Of a stretch of DNA of 64,000 nt, positions 1 through 7,277 are shown piece by piece. The stretch covers positions 31,402 through 95,401 of the forward strand of contig CAUJEM010000008.1 of NCBI GenBank assembly GCA_963169915.1, read 5' to 3'. Position 1 is the stretch's first letter; each line of letters begins with the position of its first letter. A program made the translations under genes and the position numbers. The notes below the pieces were generated by a model. It had not been told where the DNA came from. It worked only from the letters and a program-made list of their open reading frames with translations, and searched no databases. This stretch comes from Myxococcota bacterium. Its GTDB lineage: Bacteria; Myxococcota_A; Polyangia; Polyangiales; Polyangiaceae.

Positions 1-633
1 GGCGGCGTAGGCGGTCATGTACTGGGTGCCGTTGATGAGCGCGAGGCCCTCCTTGGCCTGCAGCTGCACGGGTGAGAGGCCCGCGAGCGCCAGCGCCTCC
101 GCGCCGGCGAGGGAGCGTCCGTCGAAGCTCGCCTCCCCCTCCCCGATCATCACCAGGGCCAGGTGTGCCAGCGGCGCGAGATCACCCGAGGCCCCCACCG
201 AGCCCTGGGCGGGGATGACGGGCACGACCCCTCGGTTGAGCATGTCGAGCAGCAAGCGGACGACCTCCGCCCTGACCCCCGAGTGCCCGAGCGCGACCGT
301 CTGCGCCCGGAGCAGCATCATGGCGCGGACGACCTCTTTGGGCATGGCCGGCCCGACGCCGCAGGCGTGCGAGCGCACCAGGTTGCGCTGGAGCTCGCGC
401 ACGAGCCGCTGCTCGATGCGGGTCTCCGCCAGCGCACCAAAGCCGGTGTTGACCCCGTAGATGCGCGGCGCGGCGTCTCCCAGCGTGACGATGCGCTCGA
501 TGGCAGCGCGTGAGGCCTCGAGCCGCTCGAGCGCTCCCGCGTCGAGCATGGTGGGGCGCTCGGCTCGGGCGACCTCCACGAGCTGCTCCACGGTCAGGGG
601 TTGTCCAACGACGACGGCCTGCGTGACGGACAT
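1..633 (-). CDS. hutH: Histidine ammonia-lyase, C-terminal part cut off by window edge
   Basis: The visible 211 N-terminal residues match the aromatic amino acid lyase family, which deaminates histidine to urocanate in the first step of histidine breakdown. The Ala-Ser-Gly triad that cyclises into the MIO cofactor lies at residues 148-150 inside GSVGASGDLAPL, close to its position in known HutH (about 142-144). The upstream YGVNTGFG motif, carrying the catalytic Tyr, is present. The ATG at 633 is preceded by a TAGCGT hexamer nine bases upstream. The reading frame runs off the left edge, so the last roughly 300 residues are unseen. A tyrosine or phenylalanine ammonia-lyase specificity cannot be excluded from this part alone; no other hut gene is visible. 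Confidence 0.9.
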   Translation of the reverse strand, partial: MSVTQAVVVGQPLTVEQLVEVARAERPTMLDAGALERLEASRAAIERIVTLGDAAPRIYGVNTGFGALAETRIEQRLVRELQRNLVRSHACGVGPAMPKEVVRAMMLLRAQTVALGHSGVRAEVVRLLLDMLNRGVVPVIPAQGSVGASGDLAPLAHLALVMIGEGEASFDGRSLAGAEALALAGLSPVQLQAKEGLALINGTQYMTAYAA

Positions 634-642
634 GACGTCCGC

Positions 643-648
643 ACGCTA
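643..648 (-). promoter_or_regulatory. -10-like hexamer TAGCGT for hutH
   Basis: TAGCGT (reverse strand) ends nine bases before the hutH ATG. It fits the CTAnnnT pattern seen before many starts in this window and would give a leaderless or nearly leaderless message. No clear -35 box is seen. Confidence 0.4.
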
Positions 649-807
649 GGTCAGCGCCCTCCGCCAGGGAACCCGACCGACGCCGGACGCGGTGCGCTCC
701 CCGAATGACGGGTCACCACCACAGAATAGCTACCCCATAATATTCTAATTGCATCAGAATTTACTTTTGGCGGGCGCGGCGGCATGACCCATGGCAGAAG
801 GCGCCGC

Positions 808-1599
808 ATGAAACTCACTCTCTTTCCACTGCTCGTTGCATTGACGCTGGGGGGCTGCGCGGGGACCAGCCCTGAGGCCGCCACGCCCACGGACGCGCCG
901 CGGGCCGTCGCCGCCACCGCGGCGCAGCTCCAGGCGCAGCGCTGGGTCCTCGAGACCGCCACGGACGGCTCGGCGGCGCCCATGAGCGCGCTCTTTGGTG
1001 GCGGGGCGAAGCTCAGTCTCAGCTTCGACAAGGAGTCCGTGCAGATCACCGGGGGCTGCAACTCCCTCGGCGGCAGCTACTCCCTCGCCGAGGGCGGTAA
1101 GCTCAGCGTCGGCCCCCTCCGCGCCACCTTGATGGCGTGCGCGCCCGAGCTCATGGCGGCCGATCAGGCGATGAGCTCCCTGCTCCCGAAGCTGACGCAG
1201 GCCACGCTCGACGGCGAGTCCCGCCTCCGGCTGGTGGCGCCCTCGGGAGAGACGACCGTGTGGGTGGGCTCCCCCACCGCCGAGGCGCGCTACGGCGAGG
1301 CCAAGGCCACGCTCTTCTTCGAGGTGGCGCCGGCGCGCGTCGCCTGTCAGCACCCGCTCATCAAGGACCACCAGTGCCTCAGCGTGCGGCGGCTCAGCTA
1401 CGACGCGAACGGGATCAAGCAGGAGCCCACGGGGGCTTGGGAGCCGCTCTTCGCCGAGATCGAGGGCTTCGAGTTCAAGGAGGGGCAGCGCAGCGTGCTC
1501 CGGGTCAAGCAGTACGAGCGCGCCCAGCCGCCGGCGGACGCCTCGTCCATCGTCTACGTGCTGGATCTGGTCGTGGAGTCGGAGCTGGCGAAGCCCTAG
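808..1599 (+). CDS. META / DUF4377 domain lipoprotein (HslJ-like)
   Basis: A 263-residue secreted lipoprotein with a signal peptide (MKLTLFPLLVALTLGGC) and a lipobox Cys. Residues about 40-155 look like a META/HslJ domain, with the conserved GGCNSLGG core and a later MAC motif. The C-terminal part (from about 165) resembles DUF4377, with a VACQHP..CLSVRR stretch. Proteins of this build are envelope lipoproteins linked to heat-shock or stress tolerance in other bacteria; the molecular role is not known. I chose the ATG at 808 over the in-frame ATG at 784 because an AGAAGG ribosome-binding sequence sits seven bases before it and the signal peptide begins there. The gene stands alone, divergent from hutH. 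Confidence 0.8.
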   Translation: MKLTLFPLLVALTLGGCAGTSPEAATPTDAPRAVAATAAQLQAQRWVLETATDGSAAPMSALFGGGAKLSLSFDKESVQITGGCNSLGGSYSLAEGGKLSVGPLRATLMACAPELMAADQAMSSLLPKLTQATLDGESRLRLVAPSGETTVWVGSPTAEARYGEAKATLFFEVAPARVACQHPLIKDHQCLSVRRLSYDANGIKQEPTGAWEPLFAEIEGFEFKEGQRSVLRVKQYERAQPPADASSIVYVLDLVVESELAKP

Positions 1600-1609
1600 C
1601 GCGCTCGGC

Positions 1610-1638
1610 GCGGGGGAGCTCGCTCAGAGCTCCCCCGC
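1610..1638 (+). terminator. Perfect 12-bp hairpin after the META lipoprotein
   Basis: GCGGGGGAGCTC at 1610-1621 and its exact complement at 1627-1638 enclose a five-base loop, eleven bases after the stop codon. There is no T-run, so it is either a GC-rich terminator without a U tail or an RNA 3'-end stabiliser. Confidence 0.6.
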
Positions 1639-1721
1639 CGCCGCGCCGCCCGCCCCGGCCACCGCTCGGGCGAGGCGCAGCGCTCGGTGACGAGCCGCTG
1701 GCCAGGGCGAGCAGCTTGAAT

Positions 1722-1727
1722 TACGGT
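1722..1727 (+). promoter_or_regulatory. -10-like hexamer TACGGT before the biotin carrier gene
   Basis: TACGGT ends eight bases before the ATG at 1736, the spacing expected if transcription starts on the start codon. Confidence 0.4.
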
Positions 1728-1735
1728 GCGCCGCG

Positions 1736-2251
1736 ATGCGCTACTACGTCAGCGTCGACGGACAACCCTTCGAAGTCGAGATCACAGCCCGCGCCGGCTT
1801 GCCCGAGGTGCGGCTGATGACGCCCGGCGATGCCACCGGGCGCGTCGTGGACGCCGAGCTCGTGACGCGAGGCCAGATCCATAGCGTGCGCGTCGGTGGC
1901 GCCCTCTATGAGCTGACGCTCGACCGCGCGGCGCCGGAGTACGACGTCACGGTCAACGGGCGGCGCGGCGTCGCCCGCGTGGAGAGCGCGAAGCAGCGCG
2001 CCATGGCGAACATGCGCGGCTCCGGCGCAGACGCCAACGACGGCACGCTGTGCTCGCCCATGCCAGGCAAGGTGGTCAAGCTGCTGGCCAAGGTGGGCGA
2101 CGAGATCGAGGCGGGGGTGCCGCTCGCGGTGGTCGAAGCCATGAAGATGGAAAATGAGCTGCTCGCGCCGAGGACGGGCGTCGTGCGCGAGGTGCGGGTC
2201 GCCGTGGGCGACGCCGTCGAGGGCGGAGCGCCGCTCCTCATCATCGAGTAG
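1736..2251 (+). CDS. Biotin carboxyl carrier (biotin/lipoyl attachment) protein
   Basis: A 171-residue protein whose C-terminal 75 residues form a biotinyl domain. The biotin-accepting Lys137 lies in the canonical AMKME motif, with the matching hammerhead sequence (GTLCSPMPGKVVKLL) before it and VREVRVAVGD after it. The N-terminal about 90 residues are a beta-rich region that I do not recognise by name. Free-standing carriers of this size serve acyl-CoA carboxylases (propionyl-CoA or acetyl-CoA type) or decarboxylases, carrying CO2 between the biotin carboxylase and carboxyltransferase subunits. Neither partner is in the window, so the substrate is not determined. A link to the acyl-CoA mutase at 34008-35993 is possible, but distance gives no support. 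Confidence 0.85.
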   Translation: MRYYVSVDGQPFEVEITARAGLPEVRLMTPGDATGRVVDAELVTRGQIHSVRVGGALYELTLDRAAPEYDVTVNGRRGVARVESAKQRAMANMRGSGADANDGTLCSPMPGKVVKLLAKVGDEIEAGVPLAVVEAMKMENELLAPRTGVVREVRVAVGDAVEGGAPLLIIE

Positions 2252-2269
2252 CGCCGACCACCGCGCGGC

Positions 2270-4495
2270 TCAGCGCGTGACGTTGACCACCCGGAGCTGC
2301 CGTCGGAAGGCCTTGAAGCGCTCCACCGCCGTGGCGGCGCGCGGGTCTTTGTCGAGCAGATCTTTCTTCTCGTCCGGATCCGCGTCCAGATCATACACGC
2401 CCAGCGGACGCCCGGCGGTGGCGATGACCTTGAGGCCATGCTCGATGAAGGCCTGCCGCTCGGCGTTGTTCGGCCCCGCCGCCATGTCCACGAACACCAC
2501 GCGCTCGGCCGGCGCCTCGGCGGCGCCGCCCAGCAGCTCTGGCAGCAGGCTCTGACCGCTCATGAAATCCGTCCCCTCCCCGGTGGGCGCGGGCGCGCCG
2601 AAGATACCGAGCAGGGTGGGCGCGAGATCGATCGCGCTGCGGCGCGCGGTGATGCGCCGTCCCGAGCGCCCCGGCAGGTGCACGATGAGCGGGACCCGCA
2701 CCAGCTCCTCCCACACCTCGAAGCCGTGGCGGAGCAGCCCGTGCTCGCCAAAGGCCTCGCCGTGATCGCTGGTCACAATGATGATGGCGCGGTCCGCGAA
2801 GGCGCTCTCCTCGATGAACTTCAGCAGCCGCCCGACGTGTCGGTCCGTGTTGGCGACCTCGCTGTCGTAGAGGGCGCGCGCGTCGCTGCCGAAGTCGAAC
2901 TCCGGGCTCTTGACGTACTCGGCGTGGGGGTCGAGGTAGTGCGCCCACACGAAGCTCTTGCCCCGCACGTTCTCCGGCACGCCCAGCTGGGCGATGGCGG
3001 CGTCGGTGACCTTGTCGGCGAGCACGCCGCGGTCACCCTCCATCTGGAGCTGGCGCGGTGCCGCGCTCAGATCCAAGACGTCGAAGCCACGCCCGAGCCC
3101 CGTGTTCTCCTTGAAGTACCAGTGGCACTGGACGCTCACGGTGCGCACCCCCGCGGCCTGGAGCCGCTCCTGGATCATGGTGTCGCTCTTGCCGTAGCTG
3201 TTGAAATGGCTCCACCCGCGGTGCGTCTCGCTGCCGTACTTTCCGGCGAGCATCGGGCCGATGCTCTTGCCGGTGTAGGAGGCGAGGGCGTAGGCGCGCT
3301 CGTACACCGTGCTGCGCGCTGCCAGGGCGTCCAAGGACCTCGAGACGGGGCGCGGGTTGCCCGCGTAGCCGAGATCCCAGCGGAGCGTGTCCACCGTGAT
3401 GAGCACGACGATGGGCTCCTTCGGGAGCTCCTGCGCGAGGGCGGGCTTCGCCAGCGGCGCGGGCGCCGGCTCGAAGCTGACCTCCGCTGCGTCTTGGCCC
3501 GAGCAGTCCTGGTCGACGCCGTCCCCCGGGAGATCGTCAGCGCCCGGGCGAACGCTCGGATCGGCGTCGTTGCAGTCTCCCCCACCGAAGAGGCGACTGA
3601 CGCCGTCGCCGTCGGCGTCACCGAGCTTGCGCCAGCGCGGGAGCAGCAGCTTGGAGAGCGGCGCCGAGCGCTCCACAGCGAGGGCGAGCTGGCGAGCCTC
3701 CAGCCCGCCGTGCGCGGCGTGATAGCTGAGCCCCAAGGGCGCGAGCCCCAGCGCGAGCAGCGCAGCGAGCGGGAGCCGCGCCAGCGCCGCGGGCGCCAGG
3801 TAGGCGCCGGCCACGAGCAAGAGCAACAGCCCTGGGGCTCGCAGATCCAGCTCGTCACGCTTGAGCACCCCGAAGACGCCCAGCGTCCCGCCCGTCCCCG
3901 CGCTCGTCCCGCTGCTCACCGCCCACGCGAAGATCGCCGCAGCGACGACGGCGGCCACGGAGGCCGTGACGAGCGGCGACGGCGCCCGCCAGCGCTGCGC
4001 GGCGGCCACGTCGAACGCCGCGCGGACGGCCACGACCACGGCGAGCAGCGAGAGCGCGCCACCGAGGCCGAGCGCCGCCGCCGTCACGCCGGCGGGCGCC
4101 TCCGTGACGAGCTGCCGTAGCCCGAGGCGCGCGAGCAGGACCGTCCAGCCGAGCGCGCCGAGCACCGCGAGCGGCGCCGCGAGGGCGAGCCCACGCCGCC
4201 GCTCCGGAGCCGCGGGCTGGAGCCAGCGCGTCAGCCGCCCGAGCGACGGCGGCGCCTCGGGGTGGAGCGCCAAGCTCGCCAGCCCGACCGCACCGGCGAG
4301 CGCCAAGGCCAGCGGCGCGATGAGGCCCATGAGCGCGAGCCACGTCGCGCCCCAGGGCGGAGGCTCGACCGTCGCCTGGATGGCGCTGCGAGCGTCGAGC
4401 AGCGCGGCGAGCCCGCCGACGCTGGAGCCGCCCGCGAGCGCGGCGGCCCAGCGCCTCGAGCGCGAGGGGGGGACGGGTGCGGCGGCGTCGGGCAC
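2270..4495 (-). CDS. Membrane-anchored sulfatase/phosphotransferase-fold enzyme with a MopE-like metal motif
   Basis: About 741 residues. The first 270 hold five or six hydrophobic helices. A short acidic segment around residues 292-335 (DADGDGV..GGGDCNDADPS..DGVDQDCSG) matches the MopE-type metal-binding motif common in myxobacterial secreted proteins. The rest is an alkaline-phosphatase-superfamily domain: VDTLRWD metal ligands near its start and TSDHGEAFGEHG near its end. At the nucleophile position (codon 3272-3274, about residue 408) the sequence reads SYTGKS, so Thr replaces the formylglycine Cys/Ser of sulfatases. That is like phosphoethanolamine and phosphoglycerol transferases. The substrate is unknown; the catalytic domain should face the periplasm. 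GTG codons at 4501 and 4495 both fit. I prefer 4495 because TAGAGC ends six bases before it. Confidence 0.75.
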   Translation of the reverse strand: MPDAAAPVPPSRSRRWAAALAGGSSVGGLAALLDARSAIQATVEPPPWGATWLALMGLIAPLALALAGAVGLASLALHPEAPPSLGRLTRWLQPAAPERRRGLALAAPLAVLGALGWTVLLARLGLRQLVTEAPAGVTAAALGLGGALSLLAVVVAVRAAFDVAAAQRWRAPSPLVTASVAAVVAAAIFAWAVSSGTSAGTGGTLGVFGVLKRDELDLRAPGLLLLLVAGAYLAPAALARLPLAALLALGLAPLGLSYHAAHGGLEARQLALAVERSAPLSKLLLPRWRKLGDADGDGVSRLFGGGDCNDADPSVRPGADDLPGDGVDQDCSGQDAAEVSFEPAPAPLAKPALAQELPKEPIVVLITVDTLRWDLGYAGNPRPVSRSLDALAARSTVYERAYALASYTGKSIGPMLAGKYGSETHRGWSHFNSYGKSDTMIQERLQAAGVRTVSVQCHWYFKENTGLGRGFDVLDLSAAPRQLQMEGDRGVLADKVTDAAIAQLGVPENVRGKSFVWAHYLDPHAEYVKSPEFDFGSDARALYDSEVANTDRHVGRLLKFIEESAFADRAIIIVTSDHGEAFGEHGLLRHGFEVWEELVRVPLIVHLPGRSGRRITARRSAIDLAPTLLGIFGAPAPTGEGTDFMSGQSLLPELLGGAAEAPAERVVFVDMAAGPNNAERQAFIEHGLKVIATAGRPLGVYDLDADPDEKKDLLDKDPRAATAVERFKAFRRQLRVVNVTR

Positions 4496-4501
4496 AGGCA
4501 C

Positions 4502-4507
4502 GCTCTA
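4502..4507 (-). promoter_or_regulatory. -10-like hexamer TAGAGC before the sulfatase-fold gene
   Basis: TAGAGC followed by six bases and a GTG. The same arrangement (TAGAGC, six bases, GTG) recurs at 52336-52350. Confidence 0.35.
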
Positions 4508-4590
4508 GAGGCAGACGCCGGGCTCCGCAACACCCGGGCGACCGCGCGCCCCGCGTGCGCCGACGTGGAGGAGCGCTGCCCCGAAAGCGC

Positions 4591-5586
4591 TCAGCGCGGC
4601 GCGCTGCGCCCTCGCCGCGCCTTGGCGAGGGGGTGAGCGCCGTCGTACACGCTCAGCAGGTGCTCCACGGAGACGTGCGTGTAGCGCTGCGTCGTCGCGA
4701 GGCTGGAGTGGCCCAGCAGCTCTTGGATGGCGCGCAGATCCGCGCCGCCCTCGAGCAGGTGCGTGGCGCAGCTGTGCCTCAGCGCGTGGGGGTGGAGATC
4801 GGGGCGCCCCGCGCCGCGGGCACCGTAGCGCCGCACCAGCTCGTGCACCTGGCGCACGCCGAGCCGGCGCCCTCGAAGGCCGAGGAAGAGCGCCTTGGGA
4901 TCTTGGTAGTGGGTCGTGGGGTGACGAAAGTGCTCCCGCCAGGGCAGGTAGGCCTCGAGCGCGCCACGCGCCTTGGAGCCCACCGGCACGAGGCGCTCTT
5001 TGTTGCCCTTGCCTCGGACGCGCAGCTCGCCCGCCGCCGCCGCCGTCGCGGCGCTCAGTTCGAGGCCGCACAGCTCCGCGACGCGGACCCCGGATCCGTA
5101 GAGCAACTCCAAGATCGCAGCATCTCGGCGCGCGACGGGCTCGTTGGCGAGCGGCTCCGCCAGCGGCGCTTCCATCACCCGCGCGGCGGCGTCCACGCCG
5201 AGAAACTTCGGGAGGGGGCGCCGCGCCTTGGGCGTGGCCAGGAGCGCCGCTGGGCTGCGCGAGACCGTGCCCAGGCGCTCGAGGTGTCGGAACAGGCCCC
5301 GCACCGCCGCCAGCTTGCGGGCGATGCTGGGCGGCGCCACGCGCCGTGACAGCCCTCCCAGCCAGGCGCGCAGGGCGAGCTTGGTGACGTCCGCCAGCTC
5401 GGGGGGCCGGGCGAGACGATCGGCTAGGTGCTGAGCGAGCTGGAGCAGATCCTTCCCGTAGGCCGTGACGGTGTGCGCCGACGCGCGCTGCTCGTACCGC
5501 AAGTAGTCCGTGTAGCCCGCGATGGCGCGTCCGAGGCCCCCGGACGCGGCCTGCTCGGGGCACGGGATAGGCGCGACACTCGACAC
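4591..5586 (-). CDS. xerC: Tyrosine site-specific recombinase XerC/XerD type
   Basis: A 331-residue phage-integrase-family recombinase. The N-terminal SAM-like DNA-binding domain (about 20-110) is followed by the catalytic domain. All active-site elements are visible: Arg in GSGVRVAEL, Lys in [20 protein letters not shown] and the nucleophilic Tyr in TQRYTHV. Length and the match around [15 protein letters not shown] fit housekeeping Xer proteins that resolve chromosome dimers at dif, rather than an integron or prophage integrase. No phage genes surround it. XerC versus XerD cannot be settled from this alone. The start is GTG at 5584-5586. Confidence 0.88.
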   Translation of the reverse strand: MSSVAPIPCPEQAASGGLGRAIAGYTDYLRYEQRASAHTVTAYGKDLLQLAQHLADRLARPPELADVTKLALRAWLGGLSRRVAPPSIARKLAAVRGLFRHLERLGTVSRSPAALLATPKARRPLPKFLGVDAAARVMEAPLAEPLANEPVARRDAAILELLYGSGVRVAELCGLELSAATAAAAGELRVRGKGNKERLVPVGSKARGALEAYLPWREHFRHPTTHYQDPKALFLGLRGRRLGVRQVHELVRRYGARGAGRPDLHPHALRHSCATHLLEGGADLRAIQELLGHSSLATTQRYTHVSVEHLLSVYDGAHPLAKARRGRSAPR

Positions 5587-5634
5587 CGCACCATCTTGCG
5601 CCAGGGTGGGTAGCTTTCCCAGTAAGCCGCCAAC

Positions 5635-6300
5635 CTAAGCGTAGAGCAGCGCCATGGCCCAGAGCGAGAGCCCCACCACGCCGAGCGCGGCGCTCACGAG
5701 CAACGGCCGCCGGCGCACCCTCCCCGCGGCATCGACCGCGCGCCCGGCCAGCAGCCCCAAGGCGAGCAGCACGAGCAGAAAGCCCCCGGTGAGCGCGGCT
5801 GCCCAGGGCGGCTCTGGCGTGTCGTCCCGCTCGAGCTCGGCGAGCGGGCCCGGGGCCGGGGGCGCGGCGCCGAGCTCCGCGCTCACCGCGGCGGGCGCCC
5901 CCCCGGCGCCCGCCGGCTGGCTCAGGCGCGCGAGGTGACCATTGGCGAGCGCGAGCTCCTCCGCCCGCACTTGACGGAAGTGGCGCGTCTCGAGCGCCGC
6001 TCCCCGCACCGCCCTCCAGGCGTCTCGTGCGAGCCCCACGTCGCCGCTGGCCTCTGCGCCTCGTGCGATGGCCAGCAGCCGCGCATAGGCCCGTGAGACG
6101 TGCCCCGCGCCCGGCGCGTAGAGCACGGCGGCGCGGCGCGCGTGCAGCAGCGCCGTCGAGACGTCCCCGCGATCGAAGGCCTCGTCCGACTGGAGCATCT
6201 CTCGCTCGCCGTCCCGCACCATGCGGCCAGTGAGCGCCGCCAGCCCCAGCACGAGCGCGAGCAGCAGCAAGGCCGTACGCCTCAGCCAGGTGCCCGTCAT
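5635..6300 (-). CDS. Two-helix membrane protein with an extracytoplasmic helical domain, unknown function
   Basis: A 221-residue protein with an N-terminal hydrophobic helix (residues 6-24), a middle Ala/Arg-rich helical segment that resembles TPR-type repeats (SDEAFDRGDVSTALLHARRA), a Pro/Ala linker, and two C-terminal hydrophobic helices (about 160-180 and 195-219). Its ATG overlaps the stop of the upstream ABC permease by four bases (ATGA), so the two are translationally coupled and probably work together. I do not recognise a named family. Confidence 0.7.
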   Translation of the reverse strand: MTGTWLRRTALLLLALVLGLAALTGRMVRDGEREMLQSDEAFDRGDVSTALLHARRAAVLYAPGAGHVSRAYARLLAIARGAEASGDVGLARDAWRAVRGAALETRHFRQVRAEELALANGHLARLSQPAGAGGAPAAVSAELGAAPPAPGPLAELERDDTPEPPWAAALTGGFLLVLLALGLLAGRAVDAAGRVRRRPLLVSAALGVVGLSLWAMALLYA

Positions 6301-7226
6301 GCGATGTCACGGCGGCGAAAGAGCCAGGCGCTGAGCGCGAGCAGCACCAGGCACCACGCCGCGCTCTGGAGCATCGCCAGGCCGAGGTATGGCGCGACCG
6401 GCGCCGCGCTCTCTCCCGTGAGCAAGGCGCGCGGCGGCACGTACACCATGAGGTTCGGGAAGACCCAGGCCGCTCCCCTGCCCAGCGCGTGGATGCTGGC
6501 GCCGAACATCCGCTCTGGAAGCCTCCCCAGGGTGTCGGCCGAGCGCCCCACCAAGAACACCCCCAGCGTGAAGAGGGCAGACAAGAACGGGCTGGAAAAC
6601 GAGGAGAAGAGGCTCGCCACGGCGATGACGATGGCGACCTCCGCTAGGCTGAGCAGCCCGCTCAAGAGCACCACCCGGCGATCGTCCGGCGCTCCCCCGG
6701 CGAGCCAGGCCGCCGCGAGGAGCAGGACCGCCGCCGCGGGGATGGGCAGCCAGGTGCGCGCCCGCGGGGCGCGCCAGAGCACCCCGGCGATCCCTAGCGA
6801 GGGGAGCCCGAGCGCCAGCCCCAGCCGGACCGAGCCGACCTGCGCCGTGACCGCGAGCGCCACCAGCGACACCGCCATGTTGGCGCCGATGAAGGTGGCG
6901 AGCGTCAGTAAGGTGCCGAAAAATTTCCCGACGAGGTACTCCCAGCGCTCGATGGGGCGAGCCAGGACGGGAAAGAGGGTCTTGAGCTCGAGCTCACGGT
7001 GGAGGGAGGTGCCTCCCACCGTGATCGCGACCACCACCGCGTACAGTGACACGCTGGCCGCCCCGAGATCGCTGATGACGCGCAGCGCGCCGCCGAGCGC
7101 GAAGGCGCCGACCACCACGGAGTAGAGGACGGTCGAGACCGTCAGGGCAAACAAGCCGTGCAAGAGGCGCGCGCGCACCGCCTCACGGTAGGTGTTGAGC
7201 GCGATGACGCCGATCCGAGCGAACAT
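6297..7226 (-). CDS. ABC-2 type transporter permease
   Basis: About 309 residues with six predicted membrane helices and the general form of NosY/ABC-2 permeases: a short N-terminal cytoplasmic stretch (NTYREAVRARLLHG), then a hydrophobic pair, then the conserved TLFPVLARPIERWEYLVGKFFG segment typical of this family. It should form the membrane pore of an exporter, but no ATPase gene lies beside it in this window. The ATG at 7226 is preferred over a TTG at 7238; TAGATT lies ten bases before the ATG. It is coupled to the membrane protein downstream. Confidence 0.8.
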   Translation of the reverse strand: MFARIGVIALNTYREAVRARLLHGLFALTVSTVLYSVVVGAFALGGALRVISDLGAASVSLYAVVVAITVGGTSLHRELELKTLFPVLARPIERWEYLVGKFFGTLLTLATFIGANMAVSLVALAVTAQVGSVRLGLALGLPSLGIAGVLWRAPRARTWLPIPAAAVLLLAAAWLAGGAPDDRRVVLLSGLLSLAEVAIVIAVASLFSSFSSPFLSALFTLGVFLVGRSADTLGRLPERMFGASIHALGRGAAWVFPNLMVYVPPRALLTGESAAPVAPYLGLAMLQSAAWCLVLLALSAWLFRRRDIA

Positions 7227-7277
7227 CTCGGCGCTCAATCTAGTCGAGGCGCCCCGCCGACGAAAGCACCCACGCGC

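Noticed and set aside
4591..5586. Integrase of a mobile element
   Set aside because: The recombinase has the form of housekeeping Xer proteins, and no attachment-site repeats, tRNA gene or phage genes lie nearby.
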